NCBI GenBank assembly: GCA_036987155.1
Contig: BTXY01000006.1
Span: 1 to 43,563 of the forward strand
DNA from: Microsyncoccus archaeolyticus
Lineage (GTDB): Bacteria; Patescibacteriota; Minisyncoccia; Minisyncoccales; Minisyncoccaceae
DNA length: 43,563 nucleotides
Direction: 5' to 3'
Position numbers and translations under genes: made by a program. Each line of letters opens with the position of its first letter. Position 1 is the stretch's first letter. Below, one piece after another: positions 15,382-22,614 of the stretch. The notes beneath the pieces were generated by a model. The model did not search any database. It was not told the origin of the DNA and worked only from the letters and a program-made list of their open reading frames with translations.

Positions 15382-16265
15382 TACCCTACTCCTGACAATC
15401 CGATTCTATTTAAATATTCTTCTTTTGCTATTTGTCCATCAATAAATAGTTTATTAAGACTAGAAACATAATAATTTTTAATAAAAATTGATGTTGTTGC
15501 ACCGTCAAAAACAACAACCTCGTCTATTTTTCCTGGCCAATAATAACCAGTATTTGCTCCGTCTCCCCTTCTTCCTATACTAAAACTAGTAACTACTGTA
15601 TTAATTGTCGTACTAAAACTACCACTTTTTTTGTTTTCACCATTTAAATAATACTTCCAACCAGTGCTACCATCAAAAACAAAAGCTACGTGGTTCCATT
15701 TACCTGTTTGAGCTATTTCTGTTCCAGAAATTGTAATATTATTATTAGAATTTATCCCATCAGTAAATAAATACGTATTAGATGAAATATAGGCTGTATT
15801 TATAATAAAACTTTGAGAAGATCCAGCTGAATTATTTAAAGCAACCAGAACTCCTCCAGGATTAACATTATTAGGATATATCCAAACTGAAATTGTTCTT
15901 GCAGATTGTCCAGAAGGCAAGTCAGATGGGCTTGTTTTTTCTATATATTGATTACTCCCACTAAAAGATAAACATTTTCCTAAAACACAATTAGCTCTAT
16001 TAGTCTCCCATGTAGCTCCAGTTATCGTACCAGTATTCCCGTTTCCACTAAAATCATAAACACTACTACCGGTCCCCTCATCTAAATTCCATTCTCCGGC
16101 AATATTTTGAGCCAGAGAACTTTTTATTTTTTCAGAAAACATCAAAACTTTTGCTTGATTAGAATCTTGCCTAAAAGACTCTGTTGAAAGATAAACAAAA
16201 GAAGAAACAATTCCTATTAATAAAACAACAACTAAAACTTCTATTAATGTAAAAGATTTTTTCAT
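15378..16265 (-). CDS. Type IV prepilin-like protein with LamG domain
   Basis: 295 residues. Prepilin N-terminus (KKSFTLIEVLVVVLLIGI), then about 55-265 a LamG/concanavalin-like fold: GEWNLDEGTGSSVYDFSGN, CVLGKCLSFSGSNQYI, ISVWIYP, WNHVAFVFDGS, KYYLNGE and GKIDEVVVFDGA. The tail NKLFIDGQIAKEEYLNRIG is SHOCT-like. It shares the CX4C pair and tail with the proteins at 9310 and 19547. It lies 5 nt downstream of the glycine-rich pilin, so both are on one transcript. Confidence 0.87.
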   Translation of the reverse strand: MKKSFTLIEVLVVVLLIGIVSSFVYLSTESFRQDSNQAKVLMFSEKIKSSLAQNIAGEWNLDEGTGSSVYDFSGNGNTGTITGATWETNRANCVLGKCLSFSGSNQYIEKTSPSDLPSGQSARTISVWIYPNNVNPGGVLVALNNSAGSSQSFIINTAYISSNTYLFTDGINSNNNITISGTEIAQTGKWNHVAFVFDGSTGWKYYLNGENKKSGSFSTTINTVVTSFSIGRRGDGANTGYYWPGKIDEVVVFDGATTSIFIKNYYVSSLNKLFIDGQIAKEEYLNRIGLSGVGY

Positions 16266-16270
16266 TTAAA

Positions 16271-17266
16271 TTAATTATTATTTGTTATTTTTATATACCC
16301 TGAAGCTCCATTCCCACCATTACCACCAGGATTACCCTGCTCCTGATTTGATGCTCCTCCTCCCCCACCAGCACCACGTCCTGTTCCGGCTGCTCCACCA
16401 TAATGCCATACGTCTCCGTCATAAGCATTGCTTCCAGCAGTAGCATAAGTTCCAGAACCATAACCATTTGATCCTGGCCCTCCATTCATGGTGCCACTAT
16501 AATCACTAGATTGCTCTGCCCCACCTGATGCGCTAACAGAAACTCCAGTACCAGAAATTAAAGACTGTCCACCCGCTAATCCATTACCACAAGTACTTGT
16601 TCCTCCAGCTCCACCTGTTCCACCATTACCAATGGTTATTGTAAGAGTTTGCCCTGGTGTAACTGAAATAGAATTTTGAGTAGTTGTTGTTCCATTATTT
16701 CCTCCTCCTCCACCATAATACGATCCTCCATATTGCCAATTGTGTCCTCCTTTTCCACCACCACCAGCACCAACAACAATAACATTAATAGATGTTACAT
16801 CACCGGGAACCTGCCAAGAAGTAGAAGAAGTAAACTCAACATATGTAAATGGTTCTATTTCAGAAAAACCATTACTATATTGATATTGATATGTATAATT
16901 ATTAGATAGGGTTGTTTTAATTGTGAAATCAGTTCCACTTGTTGCTTGATATGTATAGTATTCTCCTGAAGGATCTCTTGGAATAGCTGCCACTGTTTTA
17001 TAGTACTTAGGGACAAGAGCACTGTGAAGAGTGCTGCAAGGGCTTGTAGACTCTGAGCCAACATTACACAACGAAGATTCTACTGGAAAACCATACATAC
17101 CAGCAGAAACAATGGCTGTTCTTAATGACTCTATATCATTTTTTCTTTGATTATCTTTTGCAGAATCAGTAATATTATCCATGGAAACAAAAACAATGCC
17201 TGATATTACTCCAACAATAACAATTGTTACTAATATTTCTATTACAGTAAATGATTTTTTATTCAT
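16271..17266 (-). CDS. Type IV prepilin-like protein with glycine-rich C-terminal domain
   Basis: 331 residues from the ATG at 17266 (MNKKSFTVIEILVTIVIVG). A start 12 codons earlier would lie across the promoter. After the prepilin helix comes the pilin core shared with the 7084 and 7916 proteins (LHSALVPKYYK, RDPSGEYYTYQ, GTDFTIKTTLSN). From about 150 follows FTSSTSWQVPGDVTSINVIV, then VGAGGGGKGG and a long Gly/Ser/Asn-rich region ending GYIKITNNN, a pattern seen in phage-tail-like and surface proteins. Composition is biased but the frame is intact. Probably an adhesive pilin. Confidence 0.85.
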   Translation of the reverse strand: MNKKSFTVIEILVTIVIVGVISGIVFVSMDNITDSAKDNQRKNDIESLRTAIVSAGMYGFPVESSLCNVGSESTSPCSTLHSALVPKYYKTVAAIPRDPSGEYYTYQATSGTDFTIKTTLSNNYTYQYQYSNGFSEIEPFTYVEFTSSTSWQVPGDVTSINVIVVGAGGGGKGGHNWQYGGSYYGGGGGNNGTTTTQNSISVTPGQTLTITIGNGGTGGAGGTSTCGNGLAGGQSLISGTGVSVSASGGAEQSSDYSGTMNGGPGSNGYGSGTYATAGSNAYDGDVWHYGGAAGTGRGAGGGGGASNQEQGNPGGNGGNGASGYIKITNNN

Positions 17267-17273
17267 ATAATAA

Positions 17274-17302
17274 ATTATACTAAAATTAATAGAATAAGAC
17301 AA
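17274..17302 (-). promoter_or_regulatory. Promoter of the glycine-rich pilin operon, predicted leaderless
   Basis: Minus strand: TTGTCT (17302-17297), 17-nt spacer, TATAAT (17279-17274), then TTATTAT and the ATG at 17266. The 7-nt gap supports this start over the longer one. Confidence 0.6.
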
Positions 17303-17308
17303 TATAGC

Positions 17309-17337
17309 TTGACCAAGGGCCTAAAAAATGCTACATT
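17309..17337 (+). promoter_or_regulatory. Possible promoter of rpsF-ssb-rpsR
   Basis: TTGACC (17309-17314), 17-nt spacer, TACATT (17332-17337), about 46 nt before the rpsF ATG. A TATAAT nearer the ATG (17374-17379) lacks a good -35 and leaves only 4 nt, so it is less likely. Confidence 0.4.
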
Positions 17338-17383
17338 ACAAACATAAATTGCCTTCGCTAAAGGATAATTAAATATAATATAT

Positions 17384-17809
17384 ATGCAGTTTTACGAGAT
17401 AAACATATTGATATCGCCTAATCTTTCCCAGGAGGAGGCCATTACTTTTATATCAAGTTTGCAAAATCAATTTCAAGATTTAGGAAAAATTATCAGTGAA
17501 ACAAAAGCTGATAGAAAAAAATTAGCTTATGACATTGAAAAGCAAGAAGAAGCTTGGTTTTCATATTTCAATTTTTTCCCTAATCAAGAAAAAACATTAA
17601 AAGAATCTCTTGATTTGATTGAAAAAACCTTAAAACAAGATGCAAATATCTTAAGGCATTTAATTGTTAAAAAAGACGAGAAAAAGGTTCAAAAAACAAG
17701 AACCATGCCAGTAAAAACTCCTTCTGAAAAACCTGTTGAAAACGCTCCCAAGATAGAAGTTGAACTAAAAGACGTTGAAGATAAAATAAATGAATTATTA
17801 GAAGAATAA
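17384..17809 (+). CDS. rpsF: 30S ribosomal protein S6
   Basis: 141 residues. The S6 ferredoxin-like fold spans about 1-95 (YEINILISPNLSQEEA, DRKKLAYDIEKQEEAWF, DANILRHLIVKK). A charged C-terminal extension of about 45 residues (KVQKTRTMPVKTPSEKP, then an acidic end) is longer than the core family. S6 binds 16S rRNA together with S18. First gene of rpsF-ssb-rpsR. Confidence 0.95.
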   Translation: MQFYEINILISPNLSQEEAITFISSLQNQFQDLGKIISETKADRKKLAYDIEKQEEAWFSYFNFFPNQEKTLKESLDLIEKTLKQDANILRHLIVKKDEKKVQKTRTMPVKTPSEKPVENAPKIEVELKDVEDKINELLEE

Positions 17810-17819
17810 AAATACATTC

Positions 17820-18254
17820 ATGAACTTCAATAAAGTAATATTATTAGGTCGTGTAGCTTCAAACATTGAAATGAGAAGCACTACAACCGGCCAAAGCGTT
17901 TGCACTTTTAGATTAGCAACTAATAGAATTTGGAGAGATAAATCAGGAGAAAGAAAAGAAGATTCCCAGTTCCATAATATTGTTTTATGGGGAAAGCAAG
18001 CTGAAAATGCTTCTCAATTTATGGCTAAGGGTTCTTTAGTTTTAATTGAAGGAAGATTACAAAACAGATCATGGGAAGATAAAACTGGAAACAAAAGATA
18101 CACCACTGAAATTATTGGTGAAAACTTCCAGCTTGGGCCAAAAGGAGGAGAAAAAATACCTCCTAAAGAACAAAATAAAGAAATAAACGATGATGAAGAT
18201 ATTCCTGTTATCGAAGACGGAGACGAAATCGATATTAAGGACATTCCTTTCTAA
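17820..18254 (+). CDS. ssb: Single-stranded DNA-binding protein
   Basis: 144 residues: OB fold (NKVILLGRVASNIEMR, FRLATNRIW, FHNIVLWGKQAE, VLIEGRLQNRSWEDKTGNK), short linker, acidic tail ending DIKDIPF, the tip that recruits replication and repair proteins. Located in the classical place between rpsF and rpsR. Confidence 0.97.
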   Translation: MNFNKVILLGRVASNIEMRSTTTGQSVCTFRLATNRIWRDKSGERKEDSQFHNIVLWGKQAENASQFMAKGSLVLIEGRLQNRSWEDKTGNKRYTTEIIGENFQLGPKGGEKIPPKEQNKEINDDEDIPVIEDGDEIDIKDIPF

Positions 18255-18259
18255 AAAAT

Positions 18260-18457
18260 ATGTATTGTTTTTTCTGTAAAAAAAATATACAAGAAATTAA
18301 TTTCAGAAACACAGAAGTTCTAGAAAGATTAATTTCTAAATCTGGAAAGATAAAGCCAAGAAAAAAAACAGGGCTTTGTGCAACACATCAAAGAGAAGCA
18401 TCTAGAGCGATTAAAAGAGCCAGAATAATGGGTCTGCTTCCCTTTGTAGCAAAATAA
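18260..18457 (+). CDS. rpsR: 30S ribosomal protein S18
   Basis: 65 residues. The N-terminal CFFC and later CATH (GLCATHQREASRAIKRAR) make a possible zinc site, as in the cysteine-containing form of S18. ARIMGLLPF is the family end. rplI (L9), which often follows, is not present here; the terminator comes directly. Confidence 0.96.
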   Translation: MYCFFCKKNIQEINFRNTEVLERLISKSGKIKPRKKTGLCATHQREASRAIKRARIMGLLPFVAK

Positions 18458-18475
18458 TTAGCATCCGGGTTGAGC

Positions 18476-18509
18476 AAAAAACCCATTCTCCTTTGAGAGC
18501 GGGTTTTTT
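18476..18509. terminator. Bidirectional terminator between rpsR and recA
   Basis: AAAAAACCC (18476-18484) pairs with GGGTTTTTT (18501-18509), with an inner TCTC/GAGA stem. It gives a T tract in both directions and ends both converging transcripts. Confidence 0.85.
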
Positions 18510-18511
18510 GT

Positions 18512-19513
18512 TTAATCATTATACTTTTGAGTAATCTCTTTTTGTATTTCTTTAAGTATTTTTGGGTTAGCTTTAAGATATTCTTTTGCTTTTTCCATCC
18601 CTACCCCTATCTTTTCTCCATTATACACAAAACTAGAACCTGACTTCGTAATTACTCCTAACTTAGAACCCAAATTAATTGATTCTGAAGCTCTAGAAAC
18701 TCCTTCGTTGTAATAAATATCGAATTCAGCTGTTTTAAAAGGAGCAGCTACTTTATTCTTAACAATTTTTGCTTTGATTCTAGAACCAATAATATTTTCT
18801 CCTTGCTTTATTTGAGCTACCCTTCTTAATTCAATTCTTACTGAGCTATAGAATTTTAAAGCAAGACCGCCTGGAGTTGTTTCAGGATTCCCGAACATTA
18901 TTCCAATCTTCATTCTAGTTTGATTTAAAAAGATAAGAACTGTTTTAGTTTTTGAAACAATTCCTGATAACTTTCTTAAAGCTTGAGACATTAATCTAGC
19001 TTGTAATCCAATTTGAAGCTCTCCCATTTCCCCTGCTACTTCTGTTTTAGGAACCAATGCTGCTACTGAATCAACAACAATTACATCTACTTCTCCTGAT
19101 CTCACCAAGCTTTCAACAATGTGCAGCCCTTGTTCAGCTGAATCAGGCTGAGAGATTAATAAGTCATCTGTATTAACCCCTATTTTCTTAGCATAATCAG
19201 GGTCTAATGCATGCTCAGCATCAATAAAAGCACCTACTCCTCCTGCTTTTTGAGCTTCTGCTAAAACATTCAAAGCAAGCGTTGTTTTACCAGTGCTCTC
19301 TCCACCATATATTTCAGTAATTCTTCCCCGAGGAATTCCATTAACTCCCAGTGCCAAATCAACAGTTAAAGATCCTGTTGAAATAGTATCAACATTAGCT
19401 TTCTCAGCTTCTCTTAGTTTCATTATAGCGCCTTCTCCAAACTTCTCTTTAATTTCAGAGATGGCTTCTGCTAAATTAATTTTTTCTTTTTCTTCTATTT
19501 TTTTTCTTGCCAT
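18512..19513 (-). CDS. recA: Recombinase RecA
   Basis: 333 residues. Strand exchange and SOS co-protease. Walker A GGESTGKTT (70-78), VIVVDSVAALVPK as Walker B, the L2-type loop region KIGIMFGNPETTPGG, and a C-terminus ending without the long acidic tail of E. coli RecA. It follows the LamG pilin by 33 nt but has its own extended -10. DNA uptake by the pilus plus RecA would allow transformation, an inference from context. Confidence 0.98.
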   Translation of the reverse strand: MARKKIEEKEKINLAEAISEIKEKFGEGAIMKLREAEKANVDTISTGSLTVDLALGVNGIPRGRITEIYGGESTGKTTLALNVLAEAQKAGGVGAFIDAEHALDPDYAKKIGVNTDDLLISQPDSAEQGLHIVESLVRSGEVDVIVVDSVAALVPKTEVAGEMGELQIGLQARLMSQALRKLSGIVSKTKTVLIFLNQTRMKIGIMFGNPETTPGGLALKFYSSVRIELRRVAQIKQGENIIGSRIKAKIVKNKVAAPFKTAEFDIYYNEGVSRASESINLGSKLGVITKSGSSFVYNGEKIGVGMEKAKEYLKANPKILKEIQKEITQKYND

Positions 19514-19520
19514 ATAATAT

Positions 19521-19529
19521 ATTTTACCA
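19521..19529 (-). promoter_or_regulatory. Extended -10 element of recA, predicted leaderless
   Basis: Minus strand: TGG TAAAAT (19529-19521), then ATATTAT and the recA ATG at 19513. No -35 is clear, as expected for an extended -10 promoter. The 7-nt gap matches four other genes here. Confidence 0.45.
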
Positions 19530-19546
19530 TAAATTATATTTTTCTA

Positions 19547-20395
19547 CTATAGTTCACTTAGTTTATATAAATATTCCTGATTAGTAATTCTCCCCTTAAT
19601 TAAGAATCTGCTTAAATCAGAATAATAATTATTTTCTATCTTAAAAGAACTCAACGAAGAATCATATATTCTTGTTGTGTCCAAAACAAAAATGCTAGCT
19701 AAGACGTCACCCAATCTAACATAAGAAACAGTATATCCTCCTGGCCAACCAACCTTTGACTCTATAAGTCTGCCATTGTTATATGTTTTTCTATAATTCC
19801 CAGTTTTAGAAAAACTAATCGCATAATGATTAAACCCTACCCCTATATCCATAACAGAACCATCGTAATTAACATTGTTTAATCTGGTTACTGGTAAAAA
19901 TCTTTTAGGACTCACTGAAGAAAGCTCAAAACAAATTCTTGTTGTTGCATCAACATGAATCCCTAAATAATCATACCATAGAATTGTAGAGCCTAAATCT
20001 TTCATCCAAAATTCTACTGTTATTTCATCTATATTAATATTATAACTAGAAAATTGAACATAATCATTAGAATCAAACTCTAAACATTTCTCATCAAAAC
20101 AATCTGACCCATCTCTAACAACTGGGTCACTGCTAACAAGACTAGCATTTTTATTAGACCACGAATCTATAACCTCTGAAGCTAAAACAGTGTTTCCTGT
20201 TGTTCCTAAATCAAATTTCCACTCGGAAACTAAATTCATCATTAATGAATTTTTCAAAGAATCTGAAAATGCTTTTGATTTAGCGATATTGGCATTATTG
20301 GTAATAGAACTCATTCCTACGATAATAAAAGAAGAAAGAATCCCCACAACAATGATTACTACCAATATTTCGATTAAAGTAAATGATTTTTTCAT
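19547..20395 (-). CDS. Type IV prepilin-like protein with LamG-like domain
   Basis: 282 residues. Prepilin N-terminus (KKSFTLIEILVVIIVVGI), then a LamG-like fold: SEWKFDLG, CFDEKCLEFDSNDYV, ITVEFWMKD, FNHYAISFSKTG and KTYNNGRLI. The tail SRFLIKGRITNQEYLYKLSEL is SHOCT-like. The CX4C pair and tail match the proteins at 9310 and 15378. It lies 18 nt downstream of ftsK and appears to be co-transcribed with rpoB-rpoC-ftsK, an odd place for an adhesin-like pilin. Confidence 0.85.
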   Translation of the reverse strand: MKKSFTLIEILVVIIVVGILSSFIIVGMSSITNNANIAKSKAFSDSLKNSLMMNLVSEWKFDLGTTGNTVLASEVIDSWSNKNASLVSSDPVVRDGSDCFDEKCLEFDSNDYVQFSSYNINIDEITVEFWMKDLGSTILWYDYLGIHVDATTRICFELSSVSPKRFLPVTRLNNVNYDGSVMDIGVGFNHYAISFSKTGNYRKTYNNGRLIESKVGWPGGYTVSYVRLGDVLASIFVLDTTRIYDSSLSSFKIENNYYSDLSRFLIKGRITNQEYLYKLSEL

Positions 20396-20413
20396 TCTTT
20401 AATCTTGTTAAAA

Positions 20414-22609
20414 TTATTCTTCAATCTCCCCATCATTCACATAAACCTCTCTTGGTTTGGCTCCTTCAGCTGGTCCAACTACTCCTCTTTCTTCTAATAT
20501 GTCTAATAATCTTGCTGCTCTAGCATAACCAATTCCTAATCTTCTTTGAAGAAGTGATGCTGATGCTTTTTTAGAAACAATTACCATTCTTTTTGCTTCT
20601 TCGTATAAAGGATCTTCTTTAGAAAAGAAACTATCCATTTGAACTTCTTTTGTTTCCATTGCTCTAGTTAATTCTTTTGTTAATGAATTTTCATCTTCTT
20701 CTTTTGGTGTTTCAATATATCCTTCTTCTTCTTTAATTTCTTCCTCTTCTTCATTAGAAACAATAAAAGTAGCTACTTTTTTAATTTCTTGTTCTGAAAT
20801 ATATGGACTCTGAATTCTTCTTGGCTTAGCATGTTCTTTGGTTAACAAAAGCATATCTCCTTTGCCTAAAAGCTTTTCTGCACCCGAAGAATCAAGAATG
20901 GTTCTAGAGTCAATTAATGACCCTACTTTAAGCGCAATTCTTGATGTAATGTTTGCTTTAATCAAACCAGTAATAACCTCTACAGAAGGCCTTTGAGTGG
21001 CTAATATGAGGTGTATTCCTGTTGCTCTACTCATTTGAGCTAATCTTACTACATAGGATTCAATTTCTTTTCCTTTTACGCTCATTAGATCAGCTAATTC
21101 GTCAATAATTAAAACAATGTATGGAAGCTTGTCTTCTCCCTTTTTCTCCATTTTAGAATTATAGCTATGAATATCCCTACTATTTGCTCCTGCTAAAACA
21201 GTAAATCTTCTTTCCATTTCCCCTACTAGCCATTTTAAAGCAACTAATGTTTGCTGAGCATCATAAATAACTGGACATAATAAATGAGGAAGAGTTGAAT
21301 AAACTGGAAACTCTACTCTTTTTGGATCAATCAATACTAATTTTAATTCTTCTGGGCTATTTCTGTATAAAAAGCTTAAAATAATTGAATTAAGACAAAT
21401 AGTTTTACCAGAACCAGTTGTTCCACCAACTAAAAGGTGTGGCATTTCAGCTAAGTCAGCAAAAGCACTAATTCCCCTAACATCTTTTCCTAATGCCATG
21501 TATAAAGAATTAGGAGCTTGCTTAAAATCTTCTGTATCTAATATTTCTCTTAATCCAACCACCGCTCTCCTTTTATTGGGAATTTCAACTCCAACAAGAG
21601 ACCTTCCTGGAATAGGTGCTTCAATTCTAATAGTTGAACTAGCGAGAGCTAGAGCTAAATCGCTTTGAAGGGCTGTAATTTTAGATAATTTAATTCCTTC
21701 TGCTGGTTTTAAAGTATATTGAGTAACTGTTGGACCAATATTAACTTCTGACATCTCAACTGGAATGCCGAACGTTTGAAGTGTTCTTTTAATTATAGAT
21801 GAATTATACTCAATATCCCCTCCTTCAGCTATTCCTTTTTTAGAAGATAATAAATCAAGTGGTGGATATTTATACTGAGGATTCTCTTTTTTCTTTTCTT
21901 CAAATCCTTTTCCTTTTCTGTTAAATCCAAATGCTTCCAAAGCTGGCTCTTCTTTTCTTTCTGGTCTTGGTTCTATTTTCTTTACTAAATCAATTATGGG
22001 TTGTTTTTCTTTTTTAATTTCTGGTAGACTTTCCTCTTCTTCCTCTTCCTCTAGAGCCTCCTCTCTTCTCTTTTTTAAAATTGGATCTAAAAGAATAACA
22101 GTAGAAAAAGACATTATAATCACTAAAATGAAAAAGGTTACCCAAAAATCAAAACCCATAAGCATTGGCCAGGATATAATATAACCAAACCACCCTCCCT
22201 CTCCTGCATGAGTAATATCAAATTTTGATTCGTCGTATCTTAATTCTCCCAAACTAAACATTGCTGACGCAGCTAAAATAAAAAATAATACTGAAAGAAT
22301 TAAAGCATTTTTTACTGGCCTAAAATCATCTTCTTCTTTTAAAACAACTATACCAGAAATAATTAGAATAATTGGAGTAATATAATAAACGTTTCCAATA
22401 AGCAAGAAAAAGAAGTCTTTCAAGCTCTTACCAATAAATCCTGCCTTGTTAGTAAAAGAAAAAACAAAAACAACAGCTAAAAGAAAACAAAGCGAAGACA
22501 ATACATATTTCTTCACTTCTTCACTTAAAGCAATTTTTGGTTTTTCTATTAAAGGATTTTTTTGATTCTTTTTCTTTGAAACTGGTTTAGTTTTTTTTCT
22601 TTTCTTCAT
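20414..22609 (-). CDS. ftsK: DNA translocase FtsK/SpoIIIE
   Basis: 731 residues. Four N-terminal membrane segments (about 35-175), an acidic linker, then the motor: GRSLVGVEIPNKRR, Walker A GGTTGSGKT, Walker B YIVLIIDELADLM, and LILATQRPSVEVITGLIKAN. The C-terminal gamma winged helix (SASLLQRRLGIGYARAARLL) recognises polarity sequences. It moves chromosome ends through the division septum. It starts 5 nt after rpoC, so it is in the RNA polymerase operon. Confidence 0.97.
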   Translation of the reverse strand: MKKRKKTKPVSKKKNQKNPLIEKPKIALSEEVKKYVLSSLCFLLAVVFVFSFTNKAGFIGKSLKDFFFLLIGNVYYITPIILIISGIVVLKEEDDFRPVKNALILSVLFFILAASAMFSLGELRYDESKFDITHAGEGGWFGYIISWPMLMGFDFWVTFFILVIIMSFSTVILLDPILKKRREEALEEEEEEESLPEIKKEKQPIIDLVKKIEPRPERKEEPALEAFGFNRKGKGFEEKKKENPQYKYPPLDLLSSKKGIAEGGDIEYNSSIIKRTLQTFGIPVEMSEVNIGPTVTQYTLKPAEGIKLSKITALQSDLALALASSTIRIEAPIPGRSLVGVEIPNKRRAVVGLREILDTEDFKQAPNSLYMALGKDVRGISAFADLAEMPHLLVGGTTGSGKTICLNSIILSFLYRNSPEELKLVLIDPKRVEFPVYSTLPHLLCPVIYDAQQTLVALKWLVGEMERRFTVLAGANSRDIHSYNSKMEKKGEDKLPYIVLIIDELADLMSVKGKEIESYVVRLAQMSRATGIHLILATQRPSVEVITGLIKANITSRIALKVGSLIDSRTILDSSGAEKLLGKGDMLLLTKEHAKPRRIQSPYISEQEIKKVATFIVSNEEEEEIKEEEGYIETPKEEDENSLTKELTRAMETKEVQMDSFFSKEDPLYEEAKRMVIVSKKASASLLQRRLGIGYARAARLLDILEERGVVGPAEGAKPREVYVNDGEIEE

Positions 22610-22614
22610 AAGAA

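Noticed and set aside
16271..16485. Alternative frames in the glycine-rich pilin as separate genes
   Set aside because: They arise from low-complexity codon repeats antisense or out of frame to an intact pilin gene and have no start signals.
17267..17302. Longer start for the glycine-rich pilin
   Set aside because: The extra 12 codons run across a TATAAT promoter element and put a hydrophobic stretch before the prepilin leader; the ATG at 17266 gives the usual MNKKSFT start.
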